From NCBI GenBank assembly GCA_028284485.1, contig JANQRQ010000031.1, positions 1 to 50,254 of the forward strand: a stretch of DNA of 50,254 nt, given 5' to 3'. Origin of the DNA: Planctomycetaceae bacterium. Lineage in GTDB: Bacteria > Planctomycetota > Planctomycetia > Planctomycetales > Planctomycetaceae. Position 1 is the first letter of the stretch; each line of letters opens with the position of its first letter. This document shows positions 18,443-27,900 of this stretch, one piece after another. The notes under the pieces are model-generated. The model was not told the DNA's origin, did no database searches, and saw nothing but the letters and a program-made list of their open reading frames with translations. A program made the position numbers and the translations under genes.

Positions 18443-18701
18443 ACGCTCAATGCCCGGCGCAACTGTAGACATGTGCCGCTCACAAACGGGCAACCGATGC
18501 ATCCAGTTCGGCGATCACAGCAATCAATGCTGAATCAGAAACAAAGAGCGTGTCCGAAATTGCTATAGCGACTTTCGAGTTGTTTTCGATGCAACTCAGA
18601 GTGCGCCAGCAAAACTAGCCTGGGTCTAGCCGTCGACATTTGGCCCGACTGTTGCCAACGACCAAATGTCAACGATCCGCACACAAAACGATGCAATCGG
18701 C
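18443..18701. other. Short intergenic region between convergent genes
   Basis: About 260 bases between the 3' ends of menC and the acidic lipoprotein gene. No terminator with a T-run and no further gene seen. Confidence 0.3.
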
Positions 18702-19019
18702 CTAGTTGCCGGCCGGGTCGTCCTCGAGGACATGCGTTTCCTCGGGAGTGGTCGCCGAAGAGGAATCGTCTTCCGATGCGTCCGTCTCAGTGGTAGTGTC
18801 TGGCTGGTCGGTTTCGACATTGTCAGTCGCTTCGTCGGCATCCGCGTCGCTGGAATCAGCGGGATCACCCATGTCAAAGAAGGCCGACGGGTCACTTGAT
18901 CCACTTCCTAATTCTGGAGCGACATCCGCACCAAGGTCAGATGCTTCGTCCTTTGAGCCGCAACCAGTAATCATTGCCGCGAGACATACGGTGACGACCA
19001 GCGAGAATAGATTCTTCAC
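18702..19019 (-). CDS. Small acidic lipoprotein
   Basis: 105 residues starting at a GTG (19019) behind a strong ribosome binding site, GGGAGG with 6 bases spacing. The signal peptide runs through residues 1-19 and ends in a lipobox ITGC with the lipidated Cys20. The rest is almost wholly Asp, Glu, Ser, Thr and Ala with no predicted fold: a disordered, highly acidic tether on the cell surface or in the periplasm. Function unknown. It diverges from the ECF sigma factor gene, so it may be a target or sensor of that pathway, which is only an inference from position. Confidence 0.8.
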   Translation of the reverse strand: MKNLFSLVVTVCLAAMITGCGSKDEASDLGADVAPELGSGSSDPSAFFDMGDPADSSDADADEATDNVETDQPDTTTETDASEDDSSSATTPEETHVLEDDPAGN

Positions 19020-19377
19020 TATGTTCCTCCCAATCCATTTTGTGAACCAAATCCCTTAACAATCCGTTTTCCGTGATAAACGCCGGATTTCGACGTCTAA
19101 TAATTATCGATGCACTGCGAATATGAGTATAAGACGGCGGCGAAGCGTGAAAACCTGTCATGACGAAATGAAGCAGAAGAAATAGTCTGTCAATTCCTGT
19201 CGAAAATACGTAATCAACCATGAATTCCCAAGATATCCCAACACCACGAGCAACAAAGCCGGTTTCCGCGAAGGACAATTCGGCGACAATCCGCAATAAA
19301 TTGCGCAAATCCCCGCATTTCTTCTACTTGAGGGAATATATATTAGCGACGGTGGATCAATCCAGGTAGAGATTGCC
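19020..19377. other. Divergent promoter region, lipoprotein and sigma factor
   Basis: 358 bases separating two outward-facing genes. An AT-rich patch GAATATATATTAG lies at about 19333-19345, some 35-45 bases before the sigma factor ATG, and could hold a -10 element. No -35 match I would defend, and no coding frame with a recognisable product. Confidence 0.35.
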
Positions 19378-19923
19378 ATGCACGAACCCCAGAATGCTGC
19401 GAGTCTTTCCGAATTGGTGACCCGCAACTATGAGTCCGTCTATCGGTACGCATATCGTCTGACGGGGTCAGCGGCAGATGCGGAAGATCTCACGCAGCAG
19501 ACTTTTTTGACAGCGCAACGGAAGCTGAGTCAACTCAGGGAGCCTGCGGCAGCGCGATCCTGGTTGCTCACGATTGCGCGCAATGATTACCTAAAACGAC
19601 TCAAACGCGAGAAATCAAACTGCTTCGTAACATTCGACTCAGCGAATGAGCCGGTCGATCACAAGAGTGCGGTTGTCGACATTGACGAAGAACGACTTCA
19701 AAACGCTTTGGCGGAACTCTCTGAAGAGTTCCGCACTGTTGTGATTTTGTTCTATTGCGAAGATCTGAGCTACAAAGAGATCGCTGCGCAATTGGAGATT
19801 CCGATCGGCACAGTCATGAGCCGACTTGCCAGGGCAAAACGACATTTGCGAAGACGATTACAATGTTCCAGCGACCATCAGAACCCCCAGCATGAATCGC
19901 CGGCATCATCTGCGAAATCTTGA
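19378..19923 (+). CDS. ECF-family RNA polymerase sigma factor
   Basis: 181 residues. Sigma region 2 spans about 10-78, with the YRYAYRLTGSAADAEDLTQQTFLTA helix and ARSWLLTIARNDYLKRLKR, and region 4 about 112-160, with ALAELSEEFRTVVILFYCEDLSYKEIAAQLEIPIGTVMSRL as its helix-turn-helix. There is no region 1 or 3, as expected for extracytoplasmic-function sigma factors. The ATG at 19378 is preceded by AGGTAGAG. The next gene, 12 bases downstream, is its likely membrane anti-sigma factor. The target regulon is unknown. Confidence 0.95.
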   Translation: MHEPQNAASLSELVTRNYESVYRYAYRLTGSAADAEDLTQQTFLTAQRKLSQLREPAAARSWLLTIARNDYLKRLKREKSNCFVTFDSANEPVDHKSAVVDIDEERLQNALAELSEEFRTVVILFYCEDLSYKEIAAQLEIPIGTVMSRLARAKRHLRRRLQCSSDHQNPQHESPASSAKS

Positions 19924-19935
19924 CTGAGCGTCACT

Positions 19936-20784
19936 ATGGACTGTGAAACGACATTAGAACTCCTTGAGTCTGTTCGACCGAATTCCGAAGATCTGCATTC
20001 GTCGGAATTGGCCGAGGCAGTCGCGCATCTTACGTCCTGCGCAGAATGCAGCGAAATCTGGTCCCGTCGAAGCGAATGGGATCAAGCGATTCGTCAATCG
20101 ATGTTTCGCGTCAAAGTTCCAGTGGGACTGAAGGAGAATCTGCTGGCCCTCACTAGCGAGGCCGAACATTCGGATTCATCCCATGGCGAAGAGTCGTCCG
20201 GAGCTGTCCCGATTGGCGATGTGGAACCGGCCCCGGCTGCTTCGCAGGATACGAAACGACGAAACCACCGTCGAATGTTGATCGCAGCAACAACTGCGGT
20301 GATGGTGATCGGATTTGGCATTTGGTTTTCTCGGCCGATCGAACCAAAGCTGCGGCTTAACGATCTGCTGAACAACGCTCCACTCACTTTCGTCGATCAC
20401 GCCGAATTCAGTGGAGATTTTGATCCGACTCTGCCCATCGAATGGCAAAGACGTAGCTTTTTGATCATCGATGATTCCTCAAAGGGTTGGCTACCCAAAA
20501 ACAATAGCGATAACGAGGCAGCCCTGTTCCACTTCTATGTGGCGACACCAAAGTGGGCAACGACAGGCATGCTGCTAGTCGTTCCATCATCGTACCTCGA
20601 AGATCCACCGGTAGCCGGCAGCATGAGCAATGCCACGCTGCACTACCGATCCGTCGGTGGCGAGCGGTATCAAGCAACCGCCTGGACTGATCCCGACACC
20701 GAACTTGTGTATGTCTGCTTTGTTGCCGGTCGCACAAACGAACTGGAACGCCTGGCAACCATGCTGGAACGGTATCTGACTTAA
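19936..20784 (+). CDS. Membrane anti-sigma factor (zinc-finger type)
   Basis: 282 residues. The N-terminus carries the anti-sigma zinc motif HxxxCxxC (His31, Cys35, Cys38; HLTSCAEC), which binds the cognate ECF sigma factor in the cytoplasm. After a Ser/Glu/Pro-rich linker and a basic KRRNHRR stretch, one transmembrane helix follows (about 114-130, MLIAATTAVMVIGFGIWF). The C-terminal 150 residues would be periplasmic and may sense a signal; I do not recognise its fold. Cotranscribed with the sigma factor. Confidence 0.85.
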   Translation: MDCETTLELLESVRPNSEDLHSSELAEAVAHLTSCAECSEIWSRRSEWDQAIRQSMFRVKVPVGLKENLLALTSEAEHSDSSHGEESSGAVPIGDVEPAPAASQDTKRRNHRRMLIAATTAVMVIGFGIWFSRPIEPKLRLNDLLNNAPLTFVDHAEFSGDFDPTLPIEWQRRSFLIIDDSSKGWLPKNNSDNEAALFHFYVATPKWATTGMLLVVPSSYLEDPPVAGSMSNATLHYRSVGGERYQATAWTDPDTELVYVCFVAGRTNELERLATMLERYLT

Positions 20785-21434
20785 GACGGCCCCCTCTCAT
20801 ACCTCGCATGCGGCCGGCCGGTGTGATGCGAACAGCTCACCCCCCGCAGTCTCTTTTCCGAACGCGATTAAGCCAGTCAAATGTTTGCTGTTTGTCTCAC
20901 CCGGTCATAGACGCCTTGCACCTTGAGGGGCGCTCCGGGCAATGGGCCGACAGGTTCGGTTGTTGCGGGAAGCTACGGCAAATGAATCTCTCCAAGTGCC
21001 ATTCGGTAGGTCAGCGCGAGCAACGCTCCGAAAGCATCGGGTCGTATCGATTTGCCCGACATTTCGACGCGTCGGCAGCAATCAACAATTCACCTGAACA
21101 CGGAGACTCTGCCGGTCCCCCTTATTATGCCGGACCTCGAGATATCGATTCGGCCCGCAGCATGTGATTAATCGATTTCCTGTCAACGCAACTATTCGAC
21201 TGATTGAATCCGCTGGTTGAAGACGTAAATCGACGCCATCAATCGCTCCGATAAACTCGATAATCACTTGGTCAACAAACCGCTTCTCCTGTCGCGGCGT
21301 CGCTTTGGCAAAGTTTCCACAACCAGCGTTTTCGTTGTCATCGATCCCGTTGCGAATCATGCGATTCTGCTGGAGCCCGATCCCGCTGCCCATTTATTGT
21401 CTCACAAGATTGGATTTCATTAAGGAACGATCCC
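20785..21434. other. Intergenic region, no gene recognised
   Basis: About 650 bases between the anti-sigma factor gene and a secreted-protein gene on the same strand. Immediately after the stop, CGCAT and ATGCG flank a GGCCGGCC core (about 20806-20829), a possible terminator hairpin without a T-run. I see no RNA gene or convincing reading frame in the rest. Confidence 0.35.
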
Positions 21435-22073
21435 ATGAAGCGTATTTTGCTTTCATTCGCCGGGGTTGGCATTGTTGTCATTGGTTCGGCATTTCTCTCT
21501 GCAACACCCTCGCAAACCGGGTCGGAATCGCAACCATCAAGCAACAAAGCTTCCTTGATCGAAACATCCATTCCAGAGCAAACGCCAAGCGGAACCAAAC
21601 AGGAACTGACTAATCAAGATTCTCCGATTCTGATGACCGTCGCGCGACGAGTCATGGACGATTCTTTCGGAAGGACCGAAAAGTCTGAAAACCGGTGGAA
21701 TTCCTACGTCCCCAGTAGTCAGCCAAAAGCTCGTCCCACATTGCCGATCGCAGCCAATCATCGAAACATTCGATCGGTCTCGTCTCAACTCTTGCCCGAT
21801 TCAGAAACCGAGCAAATGATTCATCACCGTGCAAAACAACAAGCCGAAATGAGACGGGCACGCATCGCCACGAGAAAATGGTTCGGACACTCACTCGCAC
21901 GGCCCGCACTTCCGCAGCATGGCAACGTCATTGGACCCGTCGTTAGCCATTGGAGCCTGCAGATGAATTGGAGTCGGCCCGCCTTTTTCTTCGGCACCCG
22001 CGTCACTCGACCATACATGGAATCCATGCCGAGGGACCGAAGCTTGCGGTACGATTCAACACAAGGGCTGTGA
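21435..22073 (+). CDS. Secreted protein of unknown function
   Basis: 212 residues. A signal peptide is clear (residues 1-24, KRILLSFAGVGIVVIGSAFLSA), followed by Ser/Thr/Gln-rich low-complexity sequence to about 60. The C-terminal half is basic with clustered Arg and Trp/Phe. I recognise no domain. An ATG at 21435 with AGGAACGA about 6 bases upstream supports translation. Function unknown; probably periplasmic. Confidence 0.6.
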   Translation: MKRILLSFAGVGIVVIGSAFLSATPSQTGSESQPSSNKASLIETSIPEQTPSGTKQELTNQDSPILMTVARRVMDDSFGRTEKSENRWNSYVPSSQPKARPTLPIAANHRNIRSVSSQLLPDSETEQMIHHRAKQQAEMRRARIATRKWFGHSLARPALPQHGNVIGPVVSHWSLQMNWSRPAFFFGTRVTRPYMESMPRDRSLRYDSTQGL

Positions 22074-22105
22074 GGATCAGCGCCTGTCAGAATGCTGGCG
22101 GGAAA

Positions 22106-22134
22106 GCCCGAGCTTGTCCAAATCTCGATCGGGC
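22106..22134. terminator. Weak stem-loop downstream of the secreted-protein gene
   Basis: GCCCGA (22106-22111) pairs with TCGGGC (22129-22134) around a 17-base loop, 32 bases beyond the stop codon at 22073 and between convergent genes. No T-run. Confidence 0.2.
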
Positions 22135-22329
22135 GCCGTGAATGATACATCCCGGCTCGTTCACTGCCGCTGAAGAAAATGCATGCGGTCGGATATGCAA
22201 TCCGAATCGAACAGGAGAATTCGCACTCAATCGTTCGGTGCATCGATGGTTGGCAAGCCGGGGACCACAATCTGTGATGCCGGTGCAATCAAACAAACAA
22301 TGCACTCGCTTGCGCCGGGGGAATGCGGC

Positions 22330-23877
22330 TTAAAGAATCGAACGAATCTTTGTCAGGAACTCGGTGTTTGAAGGAAATCGATCGAGCGTTCGTGTCAGTT
22401 GCTCCATCGCCTCGATGCAGTTCAGCGAAACGAGGCTGCGCCGCAGCATGATCACTCCCTCAAGGGCTTCTTCGCTGAACAGCTTTTCCTCATGCCGAGT
22501 ACCGGACTTTGTTACGTCGATTGCCGGCCAAATCCGGCGGTCAGCCAGGTCACGGCTCAGGACGAGTTCCATATTGCCGGTTCCCTTGAACTCCTGAAAA
22601 ATGACTTCATCCATCCGGCTGCCGGTATCGATCAATGCCGTTGCCACAATCGTCAACGACCCCCCTTCGTCGAACTGGCGAGCGGTCCCGAACATTTTCT
22701 TGGGGATGTCAAGCGCTTTCACATCAAGGCCACCGGACATGGTCCTTCCGGTGTTGCCGCCCCATTTGTTAAACGCTCGTGCCGTACGCGTGATGCTATC
22801 GAGCAAGATGAATACTTCGCGTCCCGCTTCGGCAAGTCGTTTCCCTCGCTCGATAATCAATTGACTGATCCGCACGTGGCTTTCGACTTCGCGGTCCATT
22901 GACGAAGCGATCACTTCACCTTTGACGCGTCGGCGCATTTCCGTGACTTCTTCGGGCCGTTCGTCGATCAGCAGCACCATTAAATGCATTTCGGGGTGAT
23001 TCACACTGACCGAATCGGCAATGTCCTGCAATAACATGGTCTTGCCGGTCCGCGGAGGCGCAACAATGAGCGCTCGTTGCCCTTTGCCAACAGGTGTCAA
23101 CAAGTCCATCACCCGCATCGTGATCGGCTTGGGACCTGTCTCCAGGCGAATCTGCTGGTACGGAGTGATCGCGGTCAATTCATCAAAATGTTTGATTTCC
23201 TGATATTCCTCGAGGGTCTTGCCGTCGACGGTTTCGATCGACTTCAGCCGAGGCCCTTGTCCCTTCGAACCGGGACCGACTTCTCCTCGAATCAAAATGC
23301 CTTCACGAAGGTTATGTTTTTCGATCATCGAACTCGACACAAACGCATCGGTGTCTTGCGCCGCGTAGTTCTTTTGAGGATCTCGAAGAAACCCATAGCC
23401 TTTGGGATGTAACTCGAGCACTCCCTCAATCGTTCCGGTAATGTCCTCGCCATTTTGTCCGGAGGCTCCCGGTCGACGTGAACGCGACCGACCCCGTGAA
23501 GATTGCGAGCGTCCCTGAGAGTTTCGGCCGCGACCACCGCCGCCGCCTCCTCCTCCTTCGCCGGAACTGCCTCCGCGACGGCGGCGTCTACGACGTCGGC
23601 GACGGCACGGCGGCGATTCGTTCTCACTGTCTCCCGCAGGCGAGTCGACCTGACTTTCGTCAGCCGTCGACGCAGCACTTTCCGACTGCTCTGTACGACT
23701 GCTCGAATCCGTCACGTCAGCTTCAAAATCGTCATTCAGATCGCTCATTGGCCCCTCGGGGTTACTATCTGCAGTACTCGGCAACGTCGCTTCGACGCCG
23801 CCATTCCTCTCGTTTCCTGAACTTTTTCTGTGAGATCTTCGCTTGGCCGGGGAGTCCGCACTTTTCGCTACAACCAT
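22330..23877 (-). CDS. rho: Transcription termination factor Rho with a long N-terminal extension
   Basis: 515 residues. Rho is the hexameric RNA-dependent ATPase that ends transcription. The cold-shock-like RNA-binding domain is seen from GVLELHPKGYGFLRDP (about 155-170), the Walker A APPRTGKTML near 270 and Walker B LLIDERPEEV near 300. Residues 1-140 form an extra region: acidic/Ser-rich, then a run of ten Arg, then Gly/Arg/Ser repeats encoded by CG-rich low-complexity DNA. Extensions of this kind occur in other high-GC and planctomycete Rho proteins. The ATG at 23877 directly abuts an AGGAG; the next ATG (23751, GAGGGG three bases upstream) is an alternative start. Confidence 0.95.
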   Translation of the reverse strand: MVVAKSADSPAKRRSHRKSSGNERNGGVEATLPSTADSNPEGPMSDLNDDFEADVTDSSSRTEQSESAASTADESQVDSPAGDSENESPPCRRRRRRRRRRGGSSGEGGGGGGGGRGRNSQGRSQSSRGRSRSRRPGASGQNGEDITGTIEGVLELHPKGYGFLRDPQKNYAAQDTDAFVSSSMIEKHNLREGILIRGEVGPGSKGQGPRLKSIETVDGKTLEEYQEIKHFDELTAITPYQQIRLETGPKPITMRVMDLLTPVGKGQRALIVAPPRTGKTMLLQDIADSVSVNHPEMHLMVLLIDERPEEVTEMRRRVKGEVIASSMDREVESHVRISQLIIERGKRLAEAGREVFILLDSITRTARAFNKWGGNTGRTMSGGLDVKALDIPKKMFGTARQFDEGGSLTIVATALIDTGSRMDEVIFQEFKGTGNMELVLSRDLADRRIWPAIDVTKSGTRHEEKLFSEEALEGVIMLRRSLVSLNCIEAMEQLTRTLDRFPSNTEFLTKIRSIL

Positions 23878-24330
23878 CTCCTGAATCCATTCCTTTGGTC
23901 AAGAGGCCACTGTTGCATCGCCCCAGCATCCGTGCCCTCATTGTTGTTCAAATCCTGCGGTATTCCGTCGACCATCTCTCTTAAAGACGAAATCTTGCCC
24001 TCTTGAATGCCGCCATCACTCCGCCCCAATCCGTCGCCACCCACATTTCGCACAGCTCTGCCAGATGCGGGGCCTGTGACAAGAACGAGCATTTCGTCCG
24101 TGCAGTTTCGGATTTCGACCGAATTCAACACAGCAACCGTCAACCGGTTCAAATAGCATGCGAACGAGTTTCCCTCGTTTTCCCGGCAACCTCGAAACCA
24201 AGATGTGGCCTCAACGGATTGAATGAAAACTCACTCGAAATCCAGGGCACATCGATAACGAACACGCTGGTTCGCCACCCTCGTTCGATGGCACGGGTAG
24301 CAACTTTCGAATCTGAAGGTTGAAGACTTT

Positions 24331-24347
24331 GACGTCATGCTGACGTC
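24331..24347. promoter_or_regulatory. Perfect 7-base inverted repeat (operator-like)
   Basis: GACGTCA, three bases, TGACGTC. The dyad resembles a dimeric regulator site more than an RNA hairpin because the three-base loop is tight. It lies about 600 bases upstream of the amidohydrolase gene and 450 bases upstream of rho. Regulator unknown. Confidence 0.3.
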
Positions 24348-24604
24348 TGCTTCTTGGAAATTCCATTCAAGCCTGCTGCCGCAACAGACTCGCTGCCTTT
24401 CTCACAAGAAAGACCTATTTTGGTTTTGGCCGACCAATCACAATGGGTTTTCGGTGCCAATCCGATTACGCCGAAACAGACTCATCGATCAATATCTGCA
24501 AAGCGCTGCTTCGGCCAACACTGCAAACCGAACGATGTCCGACGGACGGCCCCCGTTTAATGTCTTGTCCTTGGACGGAAATGTGACGGAGAATTGTCAT
24601 TCAC

Positions 24605-24634
24605 GCCCGTTTTCACCACTGACTCGAAACGGGC
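24605..24634. repeat. Stem-loop in the rho/amidohydrolase spacer
   Basis: GCCCGTTT (24605-24612) pairs perfectly with AAACGGGC (24627-24634) around a 14-base loop. No T-run on either side; role unknown. Confidence 0.35.
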
Positions 24635-24951
24635 CAATTCCCACACACACCAAGGGGGAAGCCGGCCGATGGGCTGCCTTTATGCTCTTCCTGTCTGATG
24701 AATTACTGAATCCTTTAAGGATCAGCTCATGGTGGAAGAACCCAGCTCCAAGACCATCCATATCATAACTTCCAGCGCGTTTGTGTCAATTCAAACTCCA
24801 AGGCCATTGTTCAGAATTTAAGACTTTTCCAGGTCGTTGTGGAACGTACTAACTACCTCTGGTAGCCTGAAGTTCAGTCAATCCCATCATTTCATCGAAT
24901 GCCCTTAAGCGCAAAACCTGCGCATTCAGCCCCCGATAGGAAACGAACAAT

Positions 24952-27900
24952 ATGCCGAGTTTGCCGATTACTGCACCGTTACGCCTTCGTTGGATTGTAA
25001 TAACTTTGCTCGCACTAATCGGCGTACTCGCCCTGAAGGGTAACACGCAAGCGCAAGTCCAGCGAATCTCCGGATTCCAACCGACAACGATTGCCATTGT
25101 CGATGGCGATCTGATAACGAGCCCGCATAGCGAATCGGCTGTTGGAAACGTCATCATCCGCGACGGTGTTCTCGACGACGTGGGGCCCGATGCTGTCGTA
25201 CCTCGCGACGCGTTCGTCATCGACGCCAAGGGACTGACTGTTTACGCCGGGTTTATTGATGCGGCCGCCTCTGACCTGCTTAGTTCCGAAAACACTCCGA
25301 AGCCATTAGCCGGTCGACGAGTCGATTTCGGGCGTTATGTGCTGGCAGCAACTCGTCCGGATAACCGCCGCAGCCTGACGCCCGAGTTTCAAGCTCATGA
25401 TGGCTTGACCTCCGATCCCAAAATCTTTGAGTCGCTAAGAAAGCTCGGTTATACGACAGTCCATGTCTTGCCATCCGGCCGAATTGCCAGCGGACAAGGC
25501 GCAATTGTCACCACCAGCGGAACACCACGTCGCGAAGCGGCATTGATTCGTAGGACCTTCAGTGAGTTTCAGTTGTTTCGGCCTCAGGGTAGCGGGTATC
25601 CCGTAACGTTGATGGGTGCAACAGCTCACTTGCGACAAGCCTTTCTCGATGCGGAGCATTACACCAGCCATTGGGATGGGTATCGCCGAAACCCTTCGCT
25701 GGTCGAACGCCCGCCGATCGATTTGTCACTCGAATCGATATCGCAGGTTCGATCGCAACAACAGCGGGCCGTCTTCTTGGCGAATCGTCGGGACGATATC
25801 CATCGCGCTCTCAATTTTGCAACGGAACACGATATCCCGATAACGATTTGGGGAGGCCGTGAAGCTTATCGCTGTATCGAACGTCTCAAGCAAGCAAACG
25901 CGTCTATCGTTGCTCAAATCAATTACAGCGAGAAACCGGAGATTAAACCAAATCCCGCCTCGGAAGAACTCAAAACCGACATCAATTCGCCACTCGCATT
26001 TCAAAAAGAACGGCTCCGCATCTGGGAGGAAACTGCTTCCGGTTTGAGTCGGCTGCATGAAGCGGGGATTGAGTTCGCGATCAGTTCCCATGGCCACGAG
26101 AAGCGGGAAGATTTCTTCCGCAACCTTCGCTTCGCTATCGAATATGGTTTGCCGCGCGACGTTGCAGTTGCTGCGCTTACAACGAACTCAGCCAAACTTC
26201 TCGGCATCGAACAGCGCGTCGGAAGCCTGTCTGCCGGGAAACTCGCTCACGTGATTGTTATGACGGGGCCGTTCGATTCGGAAAAAAGTCGGGTCCGGTA
26301 TCTCGTGGTCGATGGCCAGAAATTTGAATACAACCGCGACGCGAAACCTGCCGAAGAGGACGCTTCCGACTCGCTCGACTTAAGTGGGCAGTGGCAACTG
26401 ACGATGGAATCAGCCCAGGGCCCAACCCACGCCACACTGGCACTCGACCACTCCGACAAACGATTGAAGGGAACATTCAAAAGCGCAAGTGGAAATGGGC
26501 GAGTTACCAACGCCTCGGTGTCCGACGACAACATACGCTTCGATGTCGAAATCGGCGCAGGGGCACAGTCCTTGAAAATTCAATTTACCGGCGAGTACTC
26601 CGCCGAAAGCATTTCCGGCACTCTGTCGAGCGCGTTCGGTGCACAAACGAAGTGGACGGCAAAGCGCCAGCAACAACCATCGAGTGAAAGCACAAACCCG
26701 GTCACTGTCTCATTCGAGGCTGATGATGATTCGGACAAGACTGATGTCGATAGTCGTCAGTCGGAAAGCCACTCCGGTCCGGATAGTTGGCCGGTCGAAA
26801 CCGAGCGTGACCGCAAGCGTCGGCAGGTTCGCACCGGCGGGAATCTTCTCGTCCGTGGTGGCACGATTCTCACAGGAACGGGACAAACACTGACGGGAAA
26901 TTCCATTTTGATTAAGTCTGGCAGAATCGTGGCGATTGCACCCGATCTCGCGACCGACGATGGCGTCACGGTCGTCGATGCAACAGATCGGTTCGTGATA
27001 CCAGGGATCATCGATACCCACAGTCACATCATGATTAGCGCGGGCACAAACGAATCCTCCCAGTCAATCGTCCCCGAGGTGCGCGTGAAGGATGTGGTCA
27101 ACACCGCAGATCCATCGGCATATCGCGCATTGGCCGGAGGGACAACAACGGCCCGGCTACTCCATGGCTCGGCAAACGTCATCGGCGGCCAGGACGCAGT
27201 TGTGAAACTGAAATATGGGCTGCCTGCCGGCCAACAAATTCTGCACGATGCTCCGCAAGGAGTGAAATTTGCATTGGGCGAGAACGTCAAATCGCGGGAA
27301 ACGCGATTTCCAAATACTCGCATGGGCGTCGAAGCCACCCTCAACCGCGCATTTCTCGAGGCGATCGACTATCGCCGCAAATGGATGGAATACGAAAAGC
27401 AAACCGCCGAACAAGATCACCCCGAGTCCCTTCGTCCGCCGCGTCGCGATCTGCGGCTGGAGGCCCTCGCCGACATCGTCGATCACCAGAAGTTTATCCA
27501 CAGCCACTGCTATCGTGCCGATGAAATTCTCATGCTACTGCGGGTTGCTTCGCATCTGGGCATCCGGGTGTGGTCGCTTCAACACGTTTTGGAAGGTTAT
27601 AAAGTCGCACCGGAAATTGTGGCTCACGGCGCCAGTTGCAGTACTTTTTCAGACTGGTGGGCTTACAAAGTCGAAGCATACGACGCCACACCGTACAACG
27701 CGGCATTGCTCAAACAGGCGGGCGCCAACATCGTTATCAAAAGCGACAATTCGGAGCTGATCCGACATATGAACCTCGAGGCAGCCAAGACCGTCCGCTA
27801 CGGCAACATGTCGCCCGCTGACGCTTTAGCCACCGTGACTTTGAATTCTGCGCGCGAGCTTGGATTGGAAGACCGCATTGGCTCGATCGAAGTCGGCAAA

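Larger units (their letters stand above)
23878..24951. other. Large intergenic region between rho and the amidohydrolase gene
   Basis: About 1070 bases with divergent flanking genes. I see no coding frame with a plausible product and no tRNA or known RNA. It contains two notable inverted repeats, listed separately at 24331-24347 and 24605-24634. The region may carry long leaders or an unrecognised RNA. Confidence 0.4.

Noticed and set aside
22330..23877. Long plus-strand open frames opposite rho and opposite several other genes
   Set aside because: They have no recognisable product, no good start context and mirror the codon bias of the true gene on the other strand.
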